A stretch of DNA of 64,000 nt from Saccoglossus kowalevskii (lineage: Eukaryota; Hemichordata; Enteropneusta; Harrimaniidae), in assembly GCF_000003605.2 (NCBI RefSeq), contig NW_003146285.1, positions 100,347 to 164,346 on the forward strand, in the 5' to 3' direction. Both the position numbers and the translations under genes were made by a program. Below, piece after piece: positions 22,321-34,745 of the stretch (the stretch's first letter is position 1; every line of letters begins with the position of its first letter). The notes beneath the pieces are model-generated. The model was not told the origin of the DNA. It worked only from the letters and a program-made list of their open reading frames with translations, and did not search any database.

Positions 22321-24027
22321 TACACTGTCGTCTGAATCGAACTAAAGGCAGCCATACTGTCACGTGGTTTAGGCTGTTTAGCCAATCGCTAGCTTCGACT
22401 AAACTTGTTGTACAAACTGAGCTGGTATTTATAATCAAAAGGTTAAGAAACAATATGATAATCCTTTGTTACTGTGAATATTAGCGTTTTTATTTTATTT
22501 TTTTTTATTTTTTTTTTTTATTATTATTTTTGAAAACAAAATAGTGCTTTAATTCCAGCAATGTAGGGCTCTCTCATTCAAGTACTATGTAAACTCCGTG
22601 TTTTGTCAAGAATTATTTATCTCCCGCTGGCAGACTCCTAGTTGCTGTCAGAACAGAATGAATCATAAATTCCAGGTGTAACATTTGTAGGTATATTCAG
22701 ACATCTATCCGGGCTACACACCCCATAGCAGACGATTTTATAGAGATACTCCATTTGAAATCGGAGGGGGGTAAGTTTTTTTTTTCTGAGATGAGGCATT
22801 TGTTGTTATACTAAAATATCTGAATTACTTTGAATAAAGCTGGAAATTATGTCCCTTAAAATAATTAAACAAATTAGGCACCAATGTTTTTGTAAGATAT
22901 TTACATCAATCAAGGACATTCGGTAGACTGCGTTCCCACTGTTGTTTCAATCCCAAAACTTGTTTGTATTCAAAATTAATTATGACAATGCATATTCATA
23001 TTGACACAAATTATGACGAAGGGAATACTATTATATAACAAAGGGTAAGGTCACCAGAGTTCAACTATGTTTTTTTTAATGGAGGAATTCCTAAACATTG
23101 AGCTCCTTGTCCTCAACCACCCGATCACTTTACAGTGCAGATATTGTCATTTTTCGAAGGAAAATGTCATTGAACACTCACTAACACGAACATTTCAAAA
23201 ACAAATCTGGTTTTATTGAAGTCTTCTGAATGAACTACAACACTCTACATTGTTGGAAGTATTCCCATACCGTACAAGGTTGTCAGCTATCATACTTTAT
23301 AACGTAAATACATAATGTACAAAACCCGTTCACCGCCATATTGTTTCCCCGCCAAAATGACAGTACACAATTTTGAAATTTGTTGCAACCTTTCGGCAAA
23401 TTCATTGTTGATTTTGAACCTCCTCAGATAATTCGCATTTCTTTCAAATTTCAATGTAATATTTTAAGATTTGGGTTAATATTTCGGTTAAACAAGATGA
23501 TGTTTTGTCGATGGATTCAATGACAGCTAAAATGATTAAATCATAAGAAACCAAAAATAATCTCTGGAAGACATACAACTATATAAAAAAAACAGATACC
23601 ATAATGACGTCATAGTTAAATTTTAACGACATCAAATACAGCGTCACACGATTTGTTAAACTTATTTCACTTATTTTAAAAAATGTACAATATTCGTTTT
23701 TACTTTTTGAATGAAATATTGTAATACGTATACTGAGGTGGGTTTACATTTCTAAACAGAATCTCGTGAACAAATCTCACTTTGGAGTATTGCATTGTGG
23801 GTAACAAAATAATCACAAAATAATAACAAAATAACAAAATAATCACTAATTCATTTTTGCAAAAAACAAAATGTATATATCCTACCAACAATTACTTTAG
23901 TTTGAAAATTGGGAAATAAACTGCTTTTGGCTGATTTAATTGACAAACTACATTATTTCTAAAGCTATTTCTCACAGTTTCCCTGTGCACCTGATATGCT
24001 GTTTGATTACGTCAGCAACTTTTAGGC

Positions 24028-24482
24028 TCGTTCCAAGTTATTTCATGATTTACAATGTTATAAGACGTACTCGGACAAATATGTCGTCTGGCAATTATTC
24101 ATTGGTCAGCAACCTGTAGGCTGGTTTGCAAGTTATTTCATGATTTGCAATGTCATATGACGTACTCGGACAAATATGTCGTCTGGCAATTATTCATTGG
24201 TCAGCAACCTGTAGGCTGGTTTGCAAGTTATTTCATGATTTGCAATGTCATATGACGTACTCGGACAAATATGTCGTCTGGCAATCATTCATTGGTCAGC
24301 AACCTGTAGGCTCGTTCCAAGTTATTTCGTGATTTACAATGTCATATGACGTACTCGGACAAATATGTCGTCTGGCAATCATTCATTGGTCAGCAAACTG
24401 TAGGCTCGTTCGCAAGTTATTTCATGATTTGCAATGTCATATGACGTACTCGGACAAATATGTCGTCTGGCAATTATTCATT
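24028..24482 (+). repeat. 95-bp tandem array, 5 units
   Basis: Each unit contains GACGTACTCGGACAAATATG, GTCGTCTGGCAAT, ATTCATTGGTCAGCAA and GCAAGTTATTTCATGATTT. Units vary by a few bases. The outermost unit is most divergent, as expected at an array edge. An inverted 8-unit version lies at 33,997-34,745 in the duplicated block. Confidence 0.9.
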
Positions 24483-24502
24483 TATCTGCTGTATAACATA
24501 TA

Positions 24503-24650
24503 ATAAAGCGGGAGTGTCGTCACCTGCGCACGCGTGGGAAGCGACAATAACAACACACGCTTAAAAACGCAAATTCTCAGAGGTGGACGCTTGTTTATAA
24601 ACAATGGCACCCTATGGCTACCTGACGCATGCACGACTGCCCCGCTTTAA
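24503..24650. mobile_element. MITE family 1 (reverse orientation)
   Basis: TAAAGCGGGAGTGTCGTCAC ... CGACTGCCCCGCTTTAA, abutting the 95-bp array. The same element sits at the matching position (33,814-33,978) of the inverted block, so it was there before the duplication. Confidence 0.75.
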
Positions 24651-25371
24651 TCTAACAATCCTAAAACAAATATCACATATTCTTATATTGATAAATTCAT
24701 TGAAAGTACATTATGTTTATCAAAATATTTAATAAAATGTGATTATTTTCTGGAAAGTGTCATGTGTACCTTTGACAGCTTCACTCAATCAAATGTGGGG
24801 AAATCTACTTCCGTACAAGTTCATACAGCCCTCTTGACGAAGGAGCACTTCATGACGTTGAATGACGTAAAATTGTGAGAAGTATGTTCCCAGAATCCCT
24901 TGCGAAACTCTTCAAAATTACATTTAAAGTGACCAATCAAACAACGAACCTGTGAATAGCTTTTATGTCACCCTTTTACGACACTAAGCGCTCTATCGTT
25001 AAGAGGGCTGTATGAACACGAACACTATTTCCACACTAAGACAACCGTACTCAGGCTGCCACCTTTTCTGAACGACCAGTTTTGCCATTCAAACACGACA
25101 CGGCACTGCCAGAGAGCGTAAGTCCCCGTCTAATACCTGACATAAGTGGTTCCGATATGTTGATGTCTGTTTATTGGAAAGTTTAGTATATATTATGAAC
25201 TGACAATCAACCCACAACATGGCAACTTGAAAGGTGACGTTATATCACATCGTTCTGAACAAGTTTTTTTTTTCATAGACGGTGTAATTACCAAAGTTTG
25301 ATTCAAATGGTTGACTACTTGCCTCTGTATTTATTAAGTTAGTTTGCACGTGTCGGGAAGGGGAAGCGACA

Positions 25372-25690
<319 letters not shown>

Positions 25691-25996
25691 CAATGTCGGA
25701 CTCGACAAGACGTATGGGATAAAATTAAGCCACATATTAACCAACAAATAGTTCCTCCATTCACATGCCTTCATGTCTATGTTCTAACAGGCACATCATA
25801 ACACATACCCATTATAAATAGTTATAAATTTCACAATTCAAACGGAAGTTGTACGAGGTAACATTGGAACTTCTTTGCGCACGGGTGTTTAGTGCAAGAA
25901 TCCTGTTAAAAAAATATTATTTTCAGATAAAATCGTATGTCACTTAGTATATTACGCCTGTAACATGTAAATACATATCTCGTAGACCATTGTGTA

Positions 25997-26098
25997 GCCT
26001 GACAAGGTCGCGTGAGTTGCGCCCTACACGGTTCTCCAAACCGTGGGGTCTGATGTAGTTCGGCCGGCGAGGGCGCCATTCACGCCTGCATGTCAGGC
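25997..26098. repeat. GC-rich hairpin element (102 bp)
   Basis: GCCTGACAAGGTCGCGTGAG ... CACGCCTGCATGTCAGGC. Carries an extra GGGGTCTGATGTAG segment in the loop, shared with its inverted-duplication partner at 59,741-59,848. Confidence 0.75.
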
Positions 26099-26514
26099 TC
26101 ACAATTGTGCGGTCATTTTTTTTTTTCACAATTTTGTATGGCATTAGAGGATTATGTCACCTAGCGATGGTCCAGCAATTTTGTGATAACACACACACAT
26201 GGACTAAGAAAGGAACCATATTTATTTACCCCCACCCCCATCCCTTGATCGCAGACTACCATATCATGAAGTACGTTGGAGCGTCTAATGGGACGATGAC
26301 GTCACACAGACATTGATATCCACCATCCCATACACCGGGACGGATCGTTAAAAATGGATCGAACCTAAAAACAAGTACCACGGAAACGTAAACACGTGAT
26401 GGGAATACTTTTAGTATACTATCCCAGATTTCGTAGCTAAAGTAAAGTATTACCCCCGACTTCAAGACTTGCCGCCAATTGGGGTCGTAAATTTTAGCTT
26501 TTTTGTCTAGAATG

Positions 26515-26526
26515 GGGTAAAGATTT
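26515..26526. repeat. Target-site duplication of LINE, left
   Basis: GGGTAAAGATTT, repeated exactly at 27,788-27,799 on the other side of the LINE. The right arm of the inverted duplication has this sequence once (in reverse, about 59,348-59,360), showing the pre-insertion site. Confidence 0.85.
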
Positions 26527-26931
26527 AAATGTAAATGCTCTTTTAATATTACCACAGAAAATTTTGCTATAAAAGGCAAAAAGAAATTGATTGCAATCAA
26601 AAAATACTTAGGCAATATGCAATGTTTTAAAGCAGACTTGTATTTTAAGGTTTTTGACACCTTAATTCAACCTGTACTTACATATGGGTCTGAAATTTGG
26701 GGATATGATCAATATCAACATTTAGAAAGTGTACATACATCTTATTGTAGGCAATACCTCGGTGTAGGTAAAAATGCTCCAACTTGTACAGTATTAGGGG
26801 ATTGTGGGAGGCTACCCTTATTTTGTTACCATGTTAAACGATGTGTGAAATATTGGTTAAAAATTACTAGCATGGATGAAAACAGATTACCCCAGAAAGC
26901 TTACCGGATGCTACTTTCACTGGACGAAAAA

Positions 26932-27322
26932 NNNNNNNNNNNNNNNNNNNNNNNNNNNNNNNNNNNNNNNNNNNNNNNNNNNNNNNNNNNNNNNNNNNNN
27001 NNNNNNNNNNNNNNNNNNNNNNNNNNNNNNNNNNNNNNNNNNNNNNNNNNNNNNNNNNNNNNNNNNNNNNNNNNNNNNNNNNNNNNNNNNNNNNNNNNNN
27101 NNNNNNNNNNNNNNNNNNNNNNNNNNNNNNNNNNNNNNNNNNNNNNNNNNNNNNNNNNNNNNNNNNNNNNNNNNNNNNNNNNNNNNNNNNNNNNNNNNNN
27201 NNNNNNNNNNNNNNNNNNNNNNNNNNNNNNNNNNNNNNNNNNNNNNNNNNNNNNNNNNNNNNNNNNNNNNNNNNNNNNNNNNNNNNNNNNNNNNNNNNNN
27301 NNNNNNNNNNNNNNNNNNNNNN
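26932..27322. other. Assembly gap (Ns)
   Basis: Run of N inside the LINE. Reading frames crossing it are not real. Confidence 0.99.
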
Positions 27323-27666
27323 AAAATGCACTGCATGGGACACAATCAGGAAAAAGTATCTTCCAAATGAGACACAACCCCCAAATTTGAATACTCTAGT
27401 ACAACTATTAAGTTCCTCTAAAAGCCAAATCATTAACTCTTTGGCTCTATTTATTTATAAGTGTTTTTTAATCAAAGATCAAATGAGAATAACCTAATAA
27501 GCTTGTATGTATATATTAATATCCCCATCACATTATTATATAGGGCTTATATTATCTATTGACACACTCTTCATCTATATTTTCATACATATTTTGTAAT
27601 ATAAATTTATTTCTTGTCAATAATTAATTTGCATGATTGTAATGGGCCGGAGGCCATTATACAATT

Positions 27667-27786
<120 letters not shown>

Positions 27787-27787
27787 A

Positions 27788-27799
27788 GGGTAAAGATTT
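27788..27799. repeat. Target-site duplication of LINE, right
   Basis: GGGTAAAGATTT, identical to 26,515-26,526. Confidence 0.85.
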
Positions 27800-29638
27800 G
27801 CTTGCTTTTTGGTTCAATATCAGGTTTGCCGGTCTAGGATGGGGTCTGTTTTCAGTCTCTGATCTCCTTGTCAAACAATAACTTTTTGTGAATCAAACAA
27901 AATGCTGTGTGCTGAAAAGTAAGTAGTTTTGTAGTCAGTAATTTCCCTTGGATTGATCATTCATTCAGATTGATGAGTCCGGGTGATGAGGAGATTCTAC
28001 CTATAACTGAACAAATTTAGTAACAAATTGGTCTCTGATGGGATATAGAAAATCATTATTTGGTCTATAATGGGCTATGGTTTTTGAGGTGAAAATGGTC
28101 TATGATGGGGTCTGGAGATTTACTTCCCGGCCGCACACCTCTACCATACTGAAAGGCCAGTGCCTCCCACGGGGTATTACCTGAACCAGAAAAACTCATA
28201 AACGGTTTGCATTGCCGTAATCTGCATTGTGTGTTCTCTCACAGTTAATACATATGTGACATCGCGGACGAGAAAACTTCATGATATCATGAGCTCGTCG
28301 GCATAAGGGCGACATAATGAACTTGCACATGTCGAATCACTGGCGCCGTGAAGTTTACAGCAACGTAACTTCCAACTAGTACCGTTGAGGGCGGCATTCG
28401 CAAAGCGGGCAGCATCTTACTGCAAATACGTGTGCAGGATGGAGTGTAACTCTCACACACACTCTGGTAAGCTTTCTCACGAAAAACATATGGCATGCAA
28501 TCTTACATATGAATCGCGTAGAATCGGTTATTTTAATATAGATCGCGGATTTTTAACCCAAAATATAGGGCAAATATATTATTACATTTCCCCAACTTTT
28601 CATTTTTTTCACATGGTTTGGAGAAAAACTGTCTAAAAATATACAAAACTGAACGTTTTTAAACAGTTTCCATGGATATGTTAAAGCGTTTATTTCATTA
28701 AACATTAATTTTAATCACCAGAAATACCCAAATAAATTTTGACAACCATAAATACCCATTCTATAACTAAATATGATTTGTTTTCACTATAAAACGATAT
28801 TTTGAGATACGCTGAGAACATTTCACCATGGAAACCAATGATAAATAAATCATAAGTTTCCATGAATATTGACCTGCATTTTTTTTTATAATTTTGTTTA
28901 TTTCTACTATATAAAACATTAAAAAACTCAAAAAAAGAAAAACACAAGGTTACAATAAAGTACATAGTTATTTGACGACAGATAGAGAAAAATAAACTTT
29001 AAAAAAATAAATGAATAAATAACCAAAACTTGGTATAAGCATATTTAATATTTTCTTAAGACGTATTTTTAAGTTTCAATGTTAAATAACAATCCATTTG
29101 CATACTTAATTTCAATGTTTTTTGTTAATATCCAGGTAAATACTGTAAAACATGTCTTTTTCGCGGACATGTCTTTTTCGCGAATTTAACGCGAGAACTG
29201 ATTCGCTAATTCAAGATGTCGCTAAGGGCTTTATTATCAATTCAAAATGTCCGCCAAACAATGAAATCAGCCAATGACAAGAGAGATTCGCTAAATCAAC
29301 ATTTCGCTATCACGTCATTTTACCACAGTTCGCTAAAATTACATGTCGCTTTTTCAACATGTATTCAACCATAGCTTATGAATATGTTTTTTTTAACTGT
29401 ATAAACACTTCACAGCACAAGGTCAAAAGAATACAGATAAAAAAAAAAAAAAATTAAGAAAATAATTTTAAAGTATAATAAAGCTTTGAGCTGTATTTTG
29501 TACGAATAGTAGTTCGGTTCTTAAATATTTTTATTTAAGTTTTATGAACAATAGCATAAAATACAACCATTACGTAACCGTCAAAGAAATCAGAACAACT
29601 GTTGGTAACTACTTTAAAACCGTTCGACATGTATTCGC

Positions 29639-29666
29639 AATCAATCAATCAATCAATCAATCAATT
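29639..29666. repeat. (AATC)n microsatellite
   Basis: Six to seven AATC units in the left arm; not expanded in the right arm. Confidence 0.8.
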
Positions 29667-30261
29667 GGTTGCGTATTTTGGGCAAACTGAATGCGTGAAA
29701 CTGAAAAAGAAATTTGGGGGGTAATACGACAGCAAATAACTTTGAGGCGAGCACTGCAGATGGCCTAAGCCTGGGTACCAATGTTGTGTGTGAGAGAGAT
29801 CCTTCTTCTCGGGAAAGAAATCATATCGTTTATGTTCATTTCATATTTTATGTATATTAACTGTCCAGTTGAAACAAGTTCAAAAGTCGTTTCCTTGCTG
29901 CACGGCAGGGAAGAAATCCTCCTATAATCACTTTACCAGTGATTAATTAAAGTATATGTCATTATTCTGCCATTTTGACACATCAATGTACCACGGTTGT
30001 TGTACCGTTCCTGTATGGAAAATGACAATCAGATACAAAGACTGCGGGAAAATTAAGTGTTTCGCAGATAAACATGTAATTGCTATATTAATTAATTTAC
30101 ATGTGAGTATCTCATCCATGCCTTTGGCCAAATGTAGCATGCATCAAGTGACCCAATTGGCTACCGAACCCTAATACTTGGTCAGACGAATCAGAGAGCA
30201 GCTTTGACAGTATTTTTTTTCTACGTATCAAATTCTGCATTCATGTTATATTGGCGTCGAC

Positions 30262-30426
30262 TTAAAGGGGAAAAGTCGTCACCTGCGCATGCGTCAGATC
30301 GCCATAGCATGTCATTGAATACGAACAAGCGTCTATCCATGAGCCTTTGCGTTTTTAACGTGTGTTGTTATCGTCCCTTGGAACTCAATTCTCGCGCGTG
30401 CGCAGGTGACGACCCTCCCGCTTTAA
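30262..30426. mobile_element. MITE family 1
   Basis: TTAAAGGGGAAAAGTCGTCA ... GACCCTCCCGCTTTAA, 165 bp. The same insertion is at 57,014-57,177 in the right arm, inverted, so it predates the inverted duplication. Confidence 0.8.
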
Positions 30427-30510
30427 CTGGCAATTTACGAGGATTCGTTAATTTCGACAGACGTAACGATTCAAGTGTCAGTTTCTTCACTCATTCAAGA
30501 GTATTCATAG

Positions 30511-30641
30511 TTAAAGGGCGATGGTCATCACTCCGCGTCCTGTTCGATATGGGACTCATAGCGACGTATACAACGCGTGTAAAATACATTCTTTGTTTAC
30601 ATGAATTTGGAACACGCACTGCGCGACGACCCGCCCATTAA
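30511..30641. mobile_element. MITE family 2 (short form)
   Basis: TTAAAGGGCGATGGTCATCA ... GCGACGACCCGCCCATTAA, 131 bp; partner of 56,734-56,861. Confidence 0.75.
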
Positions 30642-30718
30642 ACTTTCAAACGCCTGAAAAGTTGTGAAAATATACAAGTAGTTATATATTTTGTTTTTAA
30701 ATTAATGTCATTATTATT

Positions 30719-30895
30719 AGCGTTCACGCACAGCTCCTTAGCACGGACTAAGAGGTCAAATATATTAGCCCTGCTAAGAAAACGTAGCTTAACACGGGCT
30801 AAGAAATGCTAAGTACGGATTAAATCTGGCCCGTTTTTAAGACGCGGTTCAGATCCTTAGCACGGGCTAACGATGTGTGCGTGAACGCTGAGCGT
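30719..30895. mobile_element. Palindromic element with AGCGTTCACGCACA ends
   Basis: Left AGCGTTCACGCACAGC and right TGTGTGCGTGAACGCT mirror each other. The inside is rich in TTAGCACGG and TTAGCCCGTG words that also mirror. A further half (TTAGCCCGTGCTAACC, CGTGAACACC) lies at 31,155-31,255. The right-arm copy is at about 56,478-56,663. Confidence 0.65.
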
Positions 30896-31516
30896 AGGCT
30901 AGGTGCCCAAAACACCATTTTATTCAAAATTCATTTGGAAGATTTATTATTATATTCATAACTATTCATTTCGATATGCCATTTCTAACAGTCAACGCAA
31001 ACACACATAGAGACGCTGTTATTCTGAAATTTCAGAATTTGCTTTGGTATTGTTTTATAAATTTATAGCATGTATGTCTTCCTTGTTACTGTACTAGTAA
31101 TCATAGTTAAAATGATTGAAGATTTTTGTTTATTCTTAACAAGTATGCGAGTTCCTTACTTAGCCCGTGCTAACCACTGTTTCCTCCCGTGCGTGTACGC
31201 ATTTGTGGTCTATCCGAGATGCAAAGATTAGCCCGTACTTCGTGTAGCGTGAACACCACTATCATAACTGTATAATTAGTGTGTATCTTTCTATATCTAT
31301 GTCATTGTTATTTTGCACGATGGGCCGAGGCAGAGCAGAGGGAAATGTTTTATCACTTTCCATGGGCCGCTAGTATTGCTTAAATAATAAATACACTGGC
31401 CATCGCGAGCAAGTACGGTTTTATTGGTCCTCCCAATTTGAATGACCGGTCGTGGGGATAAAAAAGGTCTAGAATGGGGGTCAGTGAAACAGCCAACTTA
31501 GGTAATGTGTGAACTG

Positions 31517-31522
<6 letters not shown>

Positions 31523-31548
<26 letters not shown>
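31523..31548. repeat. (TA)n microsatellite
   Basis: About 26 bp of TA in the left arm; the matching right-arm site (about 55,860) has an A run instead. Confidence 0.8.
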
Positions 31549-32158
31549 ATGACACCAACATCTTAATTTCAACAAAGAGAATGTCGATCGTGACTGGTGA
31601 TTATTTTTAACTATGCGGTGGTAATCACTGGTCCAAACGCTGACGTCGTTGTACGGGTAGTAGATAAAAGCGTCGATTATGAATCACCCATTATGTATAA
31701 TACATGTTAAACCAAAGACACTGGACAAGTTTTTTCTAGTGTCATTGGTTAAACGTAGACCAGTGATTCAGTGAGCGCAATGACGGTGAGAGACCTTGGA
31801 ACACCATTTAAGGGTCAAAAACAAGTCTGTGGTTCTCACTCTCTCTCAACGAGATCTCGACAGAGATTTGCGCCCTTTAAGGTCAATTGAAGCGCAAATT
31901 CACTATTTGTTCAATCGTATAACTATTACGTTGAGGGCGTTGTGTATATTAGACATGTTTGACTAAAAACGGAAGTCCCAACTTTGCCAGTCTAAACAAC
32001 GAAAAGCCCACGAAATAAGAAATAAGTCGATTACTGCAACAGACGCTGTATGTAATTTTCACAGTTGTTTTTTAACATGATGTGGCTAAATTGAACAAAA
32101 ACTATGTGAATATCCACGATTCATGGGACTCTGTTGGATAACATTTCTCCCGAACTGT

Positions 32159-32225
32159 TTAAAGGGCGATGGTCGTCGCATCACGCATGCGCGAGATATG
32201 GGTCTCATGGCGCCTTTGACTGTTA
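32159..32225. mobile_element. MITE family 2 end fragment
   Basis: TTTAAAGGGCGATGGTCGTC then a GCGCGAGATATGGGTCTCAT core; the right end is absent. Confidence 0.5.
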
Positions 32226-33579
32226 ACTCCGCCGGTAAACACCCAAAGGTCAAACAAAATAACCGTCACCTGAACGCATAAGATAAACACCAATCAACAA
32301 TGCGGCGCGATTTATTCGTCGAGTTCCTCATTTGATTAGGGAGAAGCACAACTCATCACTGTTTTCTAACCTGTGTTGTGACGTTAACGAGATTCTATAT
32401 AAAACAAGTAACCTGTAGAATGCCGTGTGGGTAATATATTATATTGATTTTTGTTGCATTTGCAGCAAATAGTTACCAAACAATGTGAAATCTATAGGAT
32501 TGGCTTCACATGCATATATCAGGGGAAATTCTTCTCCTCTGGGTTCTCCACATGTGTCAGTAATATCGTCTCTGTCTCTATACACGTCTGCTTAAGGTAC
32601 GGGACCGGGAAAGTCACTTAGATATTACAGTCAAGTAGACGCTCACAACAAATTACGTTTCAACTCTAGTTTTTAGTCGGTCAGTCGAGCACTCTATAAG
32701 ACACAGCGCCAAAATCAGTTTTTTGGTTGTTGCTATGGCAACGGTGGGCACTTTTTTTCTGATTTTTCCTAATAACTAGGGCGAAGGTATGACCTACCTG
32801 CTAAGTTTGAGTGAAATCGGCCAAGCCAAAAAAATTACAGAAGAATTAATACGTGAAAACACTAGAAATCACACAGATACACAAAATTACAGTGATTTTA
32901 AGGGCAATCTTAGTGGAGCGGATCGCCAATACCATGTTCATTTGCATATTGACCGTGAAAATATCAAAAACATCATTTCATGGGTGATATGCAAATTAGT
33001 TTTAGTCAAAATAAGTGACTGCTTAGAAGTACCATTACTGTTGTTCAAATTTCATTTCACTCAGCAAGTATATTCATGTACCCCAAGGGTACAATATTGC
33101 ACTTCTAAATATTGTTTATTTCTGCTATGTTTCGAAAACGCTACTCTTGAAAGGACTACTTGTTTGCATATGGGGTGTGGAAATACCGATGTCATGGACG
33201 AATCAAAATAAACTGCAGTACATATGTAATATTGTGGTATACTTCATTTCCACTGAAAACATTTTTCCCCTGAAATAAATTCCAGTGAAAATGCCATTTC
33301 CTCATACTCGATTGAGACACAGCACAGTGAAAATTGGATTCACATGTAATGCTTGAAAACGTTTCAGCGAAAATAAATTACTAATAAGTGAAATTCTATG
33401 TGACTTCAAAAGAGTTGGAAATGAACAAATTATATGACACCCGACCCTACCACTCCATACACAATGTAAACTACACCCCCAAAACATTCTTTCACTCACG
33501 GATACTATCACATTTTATTAAATATTTTGATAAATATAATGTATTTTCAATGAATTTACCAACATAAGAATATGTGATA

Positions 33580-33793
33580 GTACTGTAGAATACTTTATTT
33601 ACGCTTGGAATTTATTTTCGCTATTTTCGCTGAAGGGATGATTCAGTGAAAATAAAATCCAGCGAATATACTTTTTTTCCTATATTTCAAATTAAACTCA
33701 TCAAAAATCAGTGAAAATAAATTCCATAAAAAATGTCCAAAAATGGCTTTTCAGCGAAAATTAATTCCAGCAAAAATAAAGTATTCCACAGTA
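33580..33793. mobile_element. Palindromic MITE with TACTGTAGAATACTT ends
   Basis: TACTGTAGAATACTTTATTT ... AATAAAGTATTCCACAGTA with a mirrored TTCGCT/AGCGAA interior, about 213 bp, flanked by TA. The homologous unoccupied site is in copy 1 near 24,670-24,690 (reverse). Related copies at about 49,003-49,221 and 49,681-49,901. Confidence 0.75.
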
Positions 33794-33813
33794 TTTGTTT
33801 TAGGATTGTTAGA

Positions 33814-33978
33814 TTAAAGCGGAGAGTCGTCACCTGCGCATGTGTCAAGTGGCCATAGCGTGCTATTGTTCACAAAGAAGCGTCTACCCCCGAGCCTTTG
33901 CGTTTTAAGCGTGTGTTGTTATCGTCGCTTGGAACTCAATTTCCGCGCGTGCGCAGGTGACGACCCTCCCTCTTTATT
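33814..33978. mobile_element. MITE family 1
   Basis: TTAAAGCGGAGAGTCGTCAC ... GGTGACGACCCTCCCTCTTTA; inverted partner of 24,503-24,650. Confidence 0.75.
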
Positions 33979-33996
33979 ATATGTTGTACAGCAAAT

Positions 33997-34745
33997 CAAT
34001 GAATAATTGCCAGACGACATATTTGTCCGAGTACGGCATATGACATTGCAAATCATGAAATAACTTGCAAACCAGCCTACAGGTTGCTGACCAATGAATA
34101 ATTGCCAGACGACATATTTGTCCGAGTACGTCATATGACATTGTAAATCATGAAATAACTTGCGAACGAGCCTACAGTTTGCTGACCAATGAATGATTGC
34201 CAGACGACATATTTGTCCGAGTACATCATATGACATTGCAAATCATGAAATAACTTGCAAACCAGCCTACAGGTTGCTGACCAATGAATGATTGCCAGAC
34301 GACATATTTGTCCGAGTACGTCATATGACATTGCAAATCATGAAATAACTTGCAAACCAGCCTACAGGTTGCTGACCAATGAATAATTGCCAGACGACAT
34401 ATTTGTCCGAGTACGTCATATGACATTGCAAATCATGAAATAACTTGCAAACCAGCCTACAGGTTGCTGACCAATGAATGATTGCCAGACGACATATTTG
34501 TCCGAGTACGTCATATGACATTGCAAATCATGAAATAACTTGCAAACCAGCCTACAGGTTGCTGACCAATGAATAATTGCCAGACGACATATTTGTCCGA
34601 GTACGTCATATGACATTGCAAATCATGAAATAACTTGCAAACCAGCCTACAGGTTGCTGACCAATGAATAATTGCCAGACGACATATTTGTCCGAGTACG
34701 TCTTATAACATTGTAAATCATGAAATAACTTGAAACGAGCCTGAA
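33997..34745 (-). repeat. 95-bp tandem array, 8 units (inverted copy)
   Basis: GACGACATATTTGTCCGAGT recurs at 95-bp steps (34,014; 34,109; 34,204; and so on to 34,679). Because 95 is not a multiple of 3, the chained 66-residue open frames over it are artefacts. Confidence 0.92.

Larger units (their letters stand above)
20500..24745. repeat. Segmental duplication block, copy 1
   Basis: Matches 33,511-37,230 in inverted orientation and, with gaps, 37,240-40,292 in direct orientation (the direct match begins further left, near 19,120). Shared anchors include ACATACGATAGAATG, CGGCGTGAAAATATAAACAC, AAAACAGTTTGCAGACAGTT, the 88-bp hairpin, and ACTACAACACTCTACATTGT. Unique to this copy is the 326-bp class element at about 21,563-21,887. 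Confidence 0.8.

Noticed and set aside
24028-24482. Possible CRISPR array from regular repeats
   Set aside because: Repeats are directly adjacent 95-bp units with no unique spacers, in a eukaryotic context.
26587-27433. Long open frames on both strands spanning 26.6-27.4 kb
   Set aside because: They cross the N gap. Only the plus-strand frame before and after the gap is LINE sequence; the rest is artefact.
30204-30641. 145-codon plus-strand frame
   Set aside because: It runs through two MITEs (families 1 and 2). The same translated words appear wherever family 1 occurs (for example near 20,150 and 38,640).
32789-33211. 140-codon plus-strand open frame
   Set aside because: No recognisable domain, no splice or codon-use support, and no match to anything else in the window; kept only as an unexplained open frame.
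33919-34616. Series of overlapping ~66-105 codon open frames on the minus strand
   Set aside because: They repeat at exactly 95-bp steps and simply read the 95-bp tandem array; the repeat length is not a multiple of 3, and no family resemblance exists.
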